Assembly (NCBI GenBank): GCA_044433365.1
Contig: JAWXTR010000056.1
Location: forward strand, 1-19,954
Source: CAMQVM01 sp044433365
GTDB taxonomy: Bacteria; Bacteroidota; Bacteroidia; Bacteroidales; Rikenellaceae
Reading direction: 5' to 3'
DNA: 19,954 nt
Program-made: the position numbers and the translations under genes
Shown here: positions 15,100 through 19,954 of the stretch, one piece after another
Layout: each line of letters opens with the position of its first letter
Position numbering within the stretch: the stretch's first letter is position 1
Notes under the pieces: model-generated
The model's database searches: none
Seen by the model: only the letters and a program-made list of their open reading frames with translations
Told to the model about the DNA's origin: nothing

Positions 15100-16380
15100 A
15101 TGAAAAAATTAATTTTAACACTATCTCTTCTATGTGCTACAACAATAGCCAAAGCAGAAGAATTTGAAAAATATTTTGAAAATAAAACACTACGAATGGA
15201 TTATATCCACGCTGGCAATTATAATAGCGAGAGCTACTATTTTGAGCGATTGCTAGAAGAGCCATATTTTGCAGGAAGTCGTAAAAACCTAGTAGATACC
15301 AACAATTTCGGCAATCAATACTTAAAAGTTTTTGATACTGAGAGTGGCAAACTTATCTACTCTAAAGGTTTTTGCGTACTTTTTTCAGAGTGGGCAGATA
15401 CACAAGAGGCAAGAGAAATTTCGAAAGCATATAAGGAGGCTGTCGTTATGCCCTATCCCAAAAATAGAGTGAGAATTGAGCTACACTCTCGTAAAAGCGA
15501 TGGTGAATTTGAGAAAAAATTTGAACATGAAGTAGACCCTTCATCAATTTATATCGAAAAATATAGCTGCAATTTGCCTGTTTTTGAGGTGCAATATAGT
15601 GGCAATGGAGCAAATAAAGTGGATGTAGTGCTTATTCCTGAGGGGTATGATGCCGATGAAAAGGATGAATTTAAAGCTGCATGTAGCCATTTTGCCTCTG
15701 AAATGTTTAGATTTTCACCATACAAAGAGAATGCTCAAAAATTTAATATTCGTGGTGTTTGGTCTCCTTCGCCAGAGCATGGAGTGACTATACCAGGCGA
15801 ATATGAGTGGCGACGAACAACAGTTGATGCCAAATTTTACACCCTTGAATCGGAGAGATACCAAATGGTCGACAATTTTCAAAAAGTGAGAGACATAGCA
15901 GCTAATGCCCCTTACGATTTAATCTATATTATATCAAATACTCAAAAATATGGAGGTGGTGCGATATACAATTTTTATGGAATTAGCTCTGCAAACAATG
16001 CCCAAAGCTCTGGCGAGGTGTTTGCTCACGAATTTGGTCATCTACTACTTGGTTTAGCCGATGAATATGTGGGAGGAGTAACTGTAAATGAGATGTATCC
16101 AGAGGGCGTAGAGCCTTGGGAGGTTAACATTACACGAAAAATAGATTTTGAGAAAAATAAACCAATATGGAGTAATCTTATCGACAAATCTCTTCCAAAT
16201 CCAACTCCTGCAACAGCTGAAAATGGTGATAAAGTGGGAATGTATGAAGGGGGAGGATACCTAGAAAAGGGTATTTACCGCCCTTGGGTAAATTGCATGA
16301 TGAATACCCTAAAAGATAGTGAATTTTGCCCTGTTTGCAGTAAAGGGATTGAGGATATGATTGATTTTATATGTGAGTAA
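15100..16380 (+). CDS. Secreted M64-family metallopeptidase
   Basis: This 426-residue protein has a signal peptide (1-19, ending A-K-A). Residues about 20-165 form an N-terminal beta-rich domain like that found before Bacteroidota M64 peptidases. The peptidase domain runs from about 168 to 426: V-D-V-V-L-I-P-E-G-Y-D near 174-184 opens it. The zinc site is H-E-F-G-H (310-314), followed by L-L-L-G-L-A-D-E-Y with the third-ligand Asp at 321. A C-terminal Cys pair (N-C-M-M-N near 407, F-C-P-V-C near 415-419) is typical. The family includes IgA-cleaving clostridial enzymes, but the target here is unknown. It lies 28 nt after the araC-type gene on the same strand and could share its transcript. Confidence 0.88.
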   Translation: MKKLILTLSLLCATTIAKAEEFEKYFENKTLRMDYIHAGNYNSESYYFERLLEEPYFAGSRKNLVDTNNFGNQYLKVFDTESGKLIYSKGFCVLFSEWADTQEAREISKAYKEAVVMPYPKNRVRIELHSRKSDGEFEKKFEHEVDPSSIYIEKYSCNLPVFEVQYSGNGANKVDVVLIPEGYDADEKDEFKAACSHFASEMFRFSPYKENAQKFNIRGVWSPSPEHGVTIPGEYEWRRTTVDAKFYTLESERYQMVDNFQKVRDIAANAPYDLIYIISNTQKYGGGAIYNFYGISSANNAQSSGEVFAHEFGHLLLGLADEYVGGVTVNEMYPEGVEPWEVNITRKIDFEKNKPIWSNLIDKSLPNPTPATAENGDKVGMYEGGGYLEKGIYRPWVNCMMNTLKDSEFCPVCSKGIEDMIDFICE

Positions 16381-16400
16381 AAAGGTGAAATTTTACCAAT

Positions 16401-16567
16401 TAAGTAGTGTAAAACAATTATTGCCATATTCTTAATAGCACTCTTGGAGCGATATTTTTCACTATTAAATCTCAATATAGAACCACTATATTTTCGATTC
16501 AATAGCAAAAAATCTCATCTCCAATAGCACTATTAAAAATACACCAATAATTATTTTACCCTACTTA
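16401..16567. mobile_element. 167-bp miniature inverted-repeat element (TAAGTAG ends)
   Basis: TAAGTAGTGTAAAACAATTA (from 16401) is inverted as TAATTATTTTACCCTACTTA (to 16567), with two mismatches over about 21 bp. The interior has no open frame of note but repeats AATAGCACT (near 16434 and 16532). Ends starting TA...TA would fit a transposase that duplicates TA (IS630/mariner type); that is inference. A second copy with almost no interior lies at 17494-17527. It sits between the M64 gene and the blaI promoter. Confidence 0.7.
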
Positions 16568-16592
16568 ATGCGAATAAAGATTTAAAATTTTT
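16566..16592. repeat. Dispersed repeat arm shared with the 8011-8228 element
   Basis: TAATGCGAATAAAGATTTAA then AATTTTTG repeats the arm at 8020-8047 with few changes. It directly abuts the TAAGTAG element. No matching inverted arm is seen nearby, so this is a solitary end. Confidence 0.55.
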
Positions 16593-16653
16593 GCTAATTT
16601 TTTATAAATGTGGGCGAAAAATGACTTTTTTTTGATATAAACTACCGCATTAG

Positions 16654-16684
16654 TTGCAACATTAGTAATATAATCATATATTTG
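16654..16684 (+). promoter_or_regulatory. Promoter of blaI
   Basis: TTG (16654-16656), 20 nt, TATATTTG (16677-16684) fits the Bacteroidota promoter pattern. The start would be near 16690, giving a 65-nt leader that includes a TTAA-family relic (GAACTTCTAAAATTT, 16726-16740). CTATAGAATCGTATAAATAGCTAT (16688-16710 region) is partly dyadic and could be an autoregulatory operator, but this is weak. Confidence 0.55.
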
Positions 16685-16725
16685 CACTATAGAATCGTAT
16701 AAATAGCTATAAAAAGATATAAACA

Positions 16726-16740
16726 GAACTTCTAAAATTT
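16726..16740. repeat. TTAA-family repeat end in the blaI leader
   Basis: GAACTTCTAAAATTT matches the first 15 bases of the family end after the GG. It is a relic without TTAA, 14 nt before the blaI ATG. Together with the copy at 17126-17195 it brackets blaI. Confidence 0.4.
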
Positions 16741-16754
16741 AAAAATTGTATATT

Positions 16755-17129
16755 ATGACAAAGATTACGACGAAAGAGTTAACGAAAGCAGAGATGGAAA
16801 TAATGCAGGTATTTTGGAAAAATGGCGCAATGTTTTTATCAGAATTAATCGACGATGTCCCAGAACCACGTCCAGCCTATACAACTATTTCAACAATAGT
16901 TAGAATCTTGGTAAGCAAAGAGTTTGTAGGCTATACAAAATATGGTAGAAATTTTCAATACTACCCGCTAATATCTAAAGAAGATTATGCTCAGCAGGCA
17001 CTAAATCGTGTAAAATTAAACTTCTTTGGCAACTCTACATCAAGCATGATATCTTTTTTTGCAAAAAAAGAAAAACTATCAAAGGAAGAGATGGAGGAGC
17101 TACGTGAATTGATTGAACAAGAGGATTAA
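16755..17129 (+). CDS. blaI: BlaI/MecI/CopY-family winged-helix repressor
   Basis: This protein of about 124 residues has the family's N-terminal winged helix. The sequence L-T-K-A-E-M-E-I-M-Q-V-F-W opens helix 1, and P-A-Y-T-T-I-S-T-I-V-R-I-L (recognition helix) is followed by G-Y-T-K-Y-G-R-N-F-Q-Y-Y (wing). A C-terminal dimerisation region follows (F-F-G-N-S near 92, acidic helix at the end). The ATG at 16755 is preferred over an in-frame TTG at 16746. In this family the repressor is normally cut by a BlaR1-type M56 protease encoded next to it. Here that partner is truncated, so the repressor may be locked on or answer to another protease. The stop codon lies inside the TTAA that flanks the next repeat. 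Confidence 0.88.
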   Translation: MTKITTKELTKAEMEIMQVFWKNGAMFLSELIDDVPEPRPAYTTISTIVRILVSKEFVGYTKYGRNFQYYPLISKEDYAQQALNRVKLNFFGNSTSSMISFFAKKEKLSKEEMEELRELIEQED

Positions 17130-17195
17130 GGAAACTTCTAAAATCTGACTTTCGGAGCTTTCCCATTTTAAGTTTTCATTTAAAATTTACAACCC
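17126..17195. repeat. 70-bp TTAA-family element between blaI and blaR1
   Basis: TTAA (17126-17129), then GGAAACTTCTAAAATCTGAC, then TTTCGGAGCTTT. This is identical over about 25 bases to the left end at 18873. It ends AAATTTACAACCC, close to the right end of the large element (AATTTACAACTCCCC). The right flank is TATC, not TTAA, so one flank has changed or a deletion occurred. It lies in the 117-nt gap between blaI and the blaR1 fragment. Confidence 0.65.
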
Positions 17196-17246
17196 TATCT
17201 TTTTATTTACAAAACTAGACTAAACAGACTACTTAATGGCATAATT

Positions 17247-17528
17247 ATGTTTGAAAATATTGTCATATTATTAATGAAATATTTAATGCTTTCGGCGGCT
17301 CTTTTCGGTATATATTTGCTTCTTTTTAAAGAGCGAGCCTCTTTTAGAGCATGCCGATTTTACCTGCTATTAATTCCTCTAATTTCAATTGGCGGAGCAG
17401 TTATCTCTTTAGATTTAATTAAGGTTAATGAGAAAGAACCTATAGGAAAAATTATCGCTAATTTTCACCAAATCAGCGAACATATAGCAGATATAAGTAG
17501 TGTAAAACAATTATTTTACCCTACTTAG
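17247..17528 (+). pseudogene. Truncated BlaR1-like M56 membrane protein (N-terminal fragment)
   Basis: Only the first 82 or so residues remain: two membrane helices (about 4-27 and 37-56) with L-L-L-F-K-E-R-A-S-F-R-A-C-R-F-Y between them. This is the typical start of Bacteroidota M56/BlaR1 sensors. Full members continue for 200-500 residues with an HExxH zinc site, which is absent here. The frame runs into the hairpin at 17494 and the last residues (V-K-Q-L-F-Y-P-T) are encoded by it. Its place after blaI fits the usual blaI-blaR1 order. The rest is not found before the minus-strand remnants begin. Confidence 0.75.
17494..17527. mobile_element. 34-bp hairpin: two fused ends of the TAAGTAG element
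   Basis: TAAGTAG-T-GTAAAA, loop CAATTA, TTTTAC-C-CTACTTA. The left half equals the left end and the right half equals the right end of the 167-bp element at 16401-16567, with the interior missing. It interrupts the blaR1 frame and supplies its stop. It may be an internally deleted copy. Confidence 0.7.
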
Positions 17529-17539
17529 TTTTACGAATG

Positions 17540-17595
17540 ACTCCCTTTAAAGATAAAGCCTTAAAATGTGAAGGCTCTGAAAGTCAGATTTTAAA
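17540..17595. repeat. Partial TTAA-family element at the sulfatase fragment end
   Basis: On the minus strand AAAATCTGACTTTCAGAGCC and TTTTAAGGCTTT match the left arm of the 163-bp element in order, with interior sequence missing. ACTCCCTTTAA (17540-17550) resembles the family right end. It overlaps the stop codon of the sulfatase fragment. Confidence 0.55.
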
Positions 17596-17983
17596 AATCC
17601 ACTTTATACCCTTTTTTACCTAAATCAAATTCTTGATAATCTTTAGGTCGTTTTTCAAAATAGGTATTGATAACTTCTGGAGTATATAGTACATTTGAAC
17701 GATTTGCCCATTCAAAATATGCCTCTTCAAACTCTGCTACCATATCAGGGTATTTTGAAGCTAGGTTATTTTGCTCAGTTCTATCTTCTTTTATGTTGTA
17801 TAACTCCCAAACATCGCCACGATAGTTTGCCGACACTGCTTTCCAATCGCCTTTACGTACCATTCTATTACCTTCGTGTTCGTTATATATGTATCGCTCA
17901 GGTAGTGACTTATCATAAATTAAAGGCAATAGAGAAATCCCTGGAATTTTCCGTATGTGGGCGTAGTGGTGCCTACGGTGCAT
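17591..17983 (-). pseudogene. Sulfatase C-terminal fragment
   Basis: From Gly at 17941 downward the product reads as the C-terminal end of a type I sulfatase: G-I-S-L-L-P-L, then Y-I-Y-N-E-H-E-G-N, M-V-R-K-G-D-W-K-A-V, and E-L-Y-N-I-K-E-D-R-T-E. The catalytic N-terminal two thirds, with the Cys/Ser modified to formylglycine and the metal sites, are absent. The roughly 12 codons before Gly come from repeat sequence, so the ATG at 17983 is not native. It is not the C-terminus of the sulfatase at 19040-19954, which has its own R-K-G-D-W-K-L-L and E-L-Y-N-L-K segments. It is thus a second, deleted sulfatase gene. Confidence 0.8.
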
Positions 17984-18053
17984 TTTGTAAAATCCAAAGA
18001 TGAAGCCTCAAAATGAAAAAGCGTTAAAATCCAATTTTTAGAAGTTCCCTTAA
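17944..18053 (-). mobile_element. Truncated TTAA-family foldback element at a deletion junction
   Basis: On the minus strand TTAA (18053-18050) is followed by GGGAACTTCTAAAAATTGGA, GAGGCTTCATCTTTGGATTT (with CTCAAAA inverted) and the central CACCACTACGCCC. This matches the 163-bp element's left arm and loop. After AAAATTCCA the sequence changes to sulfatase coding (GGGATTTCT). The right arm and second TTAA are missing. The GH43 fragment ends in the TTAA on one side and the sulfatase fragment begins on the other. Confidence 0.65.
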
Positions 18054-18854
18054 TCTTTTTTTATCGGGGGCAAAACGCTCACTTACAAATTTCATTGGAA
18101 CTAATGCAGGTCGACAGGTTTGTCCAAACTCTAATGCTTGATTTCCTCTTGGATTAAAAAATTGTGTAGCCCACCAGTTTCCCTCTTTATCTTTAAAGAG
18201 ATTGTTGTGACCAGCTCCTGTACAGGCATTATATCGGCGAGTGTAAGGACCATAAATATTGTCGGAAGATGCAATCAAACAGTCGTAACTATACCGAGTA
18301 TCGGGTTTGTCTTTATCAATAATATAGGTGTCACCCCCTTCGGCACGATGCGACCAAACAGCTTGTGCAAGATGGTATTTTCCCCCATGTTTAAAGATAA
18401 AGGCTCCCTCAACAGGAGGTTCTGGATTAAATTTCTGCTCCACAATTGTGCGGAATGGTTCAGCCAAATCACTCATATCAGGCTTCATCTTTGCAATTTG
18501 GTCGTTTAATCCCACAAAATATACAGTACCATCTTCATCTTCAAAAAGAGTACCATCAATTTTTGGGAAAATAGCTCCGTTTTTATTACCCTCTATGTTA
18601 CGATATGGACCCTCTGGTTTTCCTGACACGCTCTCCAACACAAACGAACCTTTGCCATTTGCCGAATCGTTTAGACTTGCCACTAAAAACCAATTTTTCA
18701 CGCTTTTTATGTAGTGAATCTCAGGTGCCCAAAGAGCTAATACTTTATTGTCGAGAGGGTCGCCATTAATAGAGTAGCGTTGCTCGCTAGTTTCCAAAAT
18801 TTTAGGTTCGCTCTGCCATGTACCATCTTTTTCCATGCTCCAAACACAACCCAT
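18024..18854 (-). pseudogene. GH43-like glycoside hydrolase, 3' part of a disrupted sulfatase-GH43 gene
   Basis: The frame carries the middle and C-terminal blades of a GH43-type five-bladed propeller. W-A-P-E-I-H-Y-I holds the pKa-modulating acidic residue (Glu here, more often Asp). P-V-E-G-A-F-I-F-K-H-G-G-K-Y-H-L holds the general-acid Glu, and G-A-G-H-N-N-L-F-K-D a later blade. The ATG at 18854 is internal: coding continues upstream in frame as L-K-Q-W-E-S to the TTAA at 18869-18872. There the first blade, including the R-D-T-Y catalytic base region, is found on the far side of the insertion. The 3' end is also cut, at L-R in TTAAGG (18053); the last residues (E-L-L-K-I-G-F) come from repeat sequence. 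The likely substrate class is an arabinose- or xylose-type glycan; no specificity can be claimed. Confidence 0.82.
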
Positions 18855-18868
18855 GCTCTCCCACTGTT

Positions 18869-19039
18869 TTAAGGGAACTTCTAAAATCTGACTTTCGGAG
18901 CTTTTCCGTTTTAAGGCTTCACCTTTGGATTTTGCAAATAAGGGCGGGAGGAGCCACTACAGTCCATATTTGCAAAATCCAAATCTAAAGCCTTAAAACA
19001 AAAAATCTCTCAAAATCCAGAATTTACAACTCCCCTTAA
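18869..19039. mobile_element. 163-bp foldback element (18873-19035) with TTAA target duplication
   Basis: TTAA at 18869-18872 and 19036-19039 flank an element whose ends are inverted: GGGAACTTCTAAAATCTG on the left, GGGGAGTTGTAAATTCTG on the right, 14 of 18 matching. Inner arms 18909-18940 and 18967-18998 pair at 29 of 32 positions, so nearly the whole element folds into one long hairpin with a 26-nt G/C-rich loop. It has no coding capacity. Deleting the element and one TTAA restores the sulfatase-GH43 frame exactly. TTAA targets are known for IS1380-family and the related piggyBac transposases, so an IS1380-type enzyme is the likely mobiliser (inference). Confidence 0.85.
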
Positions 19040-19954
19040 ATCTTTCGAACGCCATAAATATATACCATCATTCCAATCCCAACAGTGAATATTTTTAGGA
19101 AATTCACGTCCCTCAGTTGCTGTAGTACCTGTTACGTAATAGTAGTCGTCAGGACCAAGCATTGCGTAAGTATCTCTTAGCCAATGGTCGAAAAGAGGCT
19201 CAATTCCGTCAACTCGTCGGCTAGGTTCGTGTGTGTCAGCATTTCCATAGCTCCAAGTTGCCTCTGGACGAGTCTCGTACCAATCTAAAACCTCTGTTTT
19301 AAGATTTTTCACACGCTCAGTCTCTTTTTCGCTAAGGTTTATTGTTTCGTAAGGGTCGGTTTTTAGATTGTATAGCTCAACATCTGTATTATCACTATTT
19401 ACAAGAAGTTTCCAATCACCTTTACGAATTGCTAAGTGTGGGCTTACGTGATAATCAATATCCGGATGGCGGAAATATTCGTTTCTTCCAAAATCCCAAT
19501 ATATAGCCTTTTCCCTATCTACTCCCTCTCCTGTAAATATAGCTTTACTTACATCTTCTCCGTCGAATTTTACACCGTTTTCAATTTCTACACCTGCCAT
19601 AGCACAAAGAGTATGGTAGAGGTCGACAGAACAGATAACAGAGCTATCATCTATTTTTCCACCCTCAATTTTGTCGGGATAACGCACCATAAAAGGTAGT
19701 TTTATACCTCCCTCGTAGAGACTATTTTTCCATCCTCGCATACCTAGTGTGCGACACTGACCAAAACTTGGGTTTGGTCCATTATCGCTCGTAAATACGA
19801 TGATTGTATTATCTGAAACACCCATATCTTCCAGACCTTCAAGCAATCGTCCAATCTGCTTGTCTAGCTCAGAGAGAACGTAGGTAAGAGGCACATAATC
19901 TTCTCGAAGCTCTACGTTGTCAATGTAAAATTGGTTTGGCACCCAAGGTGTGTG
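19010..19954 (-). pseudogene. Sulfatase fused to the start of a GH43 domain, 5' part of the disrupted gene (partial at window edge)
   Basis: The frame is open to the window edge, so the N-terminus with the formylglycine site lies outside; the GTG at 19942 is not a real start. Visible sulfatase features are I-V-F-T-S-D-N-G-P (metal-binding Asp/Asn), G-M-R-G-W-K-N-S-L-Y-E-G-G-I, P-F-M-V-R-Y-P, V-D-L-Y-H-T-L-C-A-M-A-G and R-K-G-D-W-K-L-L. The sulfatase ends near residue 245 from 19942. It is followed by L-R-D-T-Y-A-M-L-G-P-D-D-Y-Y-Y-V-T-G-T, the first blade and catalytic-base region of GH43, up to Y-L-W-R-S-K-D-L at 19036. The insertion then adds R-G-V-V-N-S-G-F and a stop. The sulfatase part may still be made as a truncated protein. 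A fused sulfatase-GH43 suggests sequential action on a sulfated plant or algal-type glycan. Confidence 0.85.

Noticed and set aside
17591..17943. Sulfatase fragment as the missing C-terminus of the sulfatase at 19040-19954
   Set aside because: The upstream sulfatase already contains its own R-K-G-D-W-K and E-L-Y-N segments and continues into GH43, so the fragment belongs to a different sulfatase gene.
18138..18714. Plus-strand frames opposite the GH43 fragment
   Set aside because: The minus strand carries recognisable GH43 motifs throughout; the opposite frames have none.
18873..19035. Group II intron, intein or translational bypass element, because precise removal restores the frame
   Set aside because: The element is 163 bp, lacks intron or intein sequence features, and has inverted ends with a 4-bp TTAA duplication, which is the mark of DNA transposition.

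Overview
The window is AT-rich DNA from a member of the Bacteroidota, most likely Bacteroidales. The evidence is the repeated match to the Bacteroidota promoter pattern (TTG / about 19-20 nt / TAnnTTTG), M64 peptidases with a fimbrillin-like domain, a BlaI/M56 pair, a sulfatase-GH43 protein, and an NrfHA-CcsB-CcsA operon. I cannot name a genus.

Layout. 1-1900: an accessory segment bounded by GTAGAGACG-type palindromic repeats. It holds an unrecognised gene with a G8 tract that splits it into two frames, followed by a translationally coupled 88-residue gene. 1924-3861 (-): lipoprotein with an N-terminal fimbrillin-like domain and an M64 peptidase domain. 4126-8008 (+): nrfH, nrfA, ccsB and ccsA, a complete ammonia-forming nitrite reductase with its own haem-attachment system. 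8009-8377: two adjacent inverted-repeat elements, one with a strong hairpin, between two convergent operons. 8378-14057 (-): RND efflux operon (adaptor, pump, outer-membrane channel in transcription order), divergent from an AraC-type regulator (14202-15071, +). 15100-16380 (+): a second, secreted M64 peptidase. 16381-17528: a small transposon-like element, blaI, and a blaR1 cut short by a hairpin made of that element's two ends. 17540-19954 (-): remnants of carbohydrate-active genes: a sulfatase-GH43 fusion split by an insertion, its 3' part, and the C-terminal end of another sulfatase.

The most striking content is a set of small non-coding inverted-repeat elements. The best-resolved is a 163-bp foldback element at 18873-19035 flanked by TTAA on both sides. 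Removing it with one TTAA exactly restores the sulfatase-GH43 reading frame (S-K-D-L joined to K-Q-W-E-S). Fragments of the same family, recognised by GGGAACTTCTAAAAT-like ends, recur at about eight more places, mostly at gene ends. There they supply stop codons or the last residues of proteins, and at one place they mark an apparent deletion junction. No transposase for any element lies in the window.

Functionally, the nrf operon supports anaerobic nitrite respiration, the divergent araC/efflux block looks like an inducible export system, and the right end is a decaying polysaccharide-use region.
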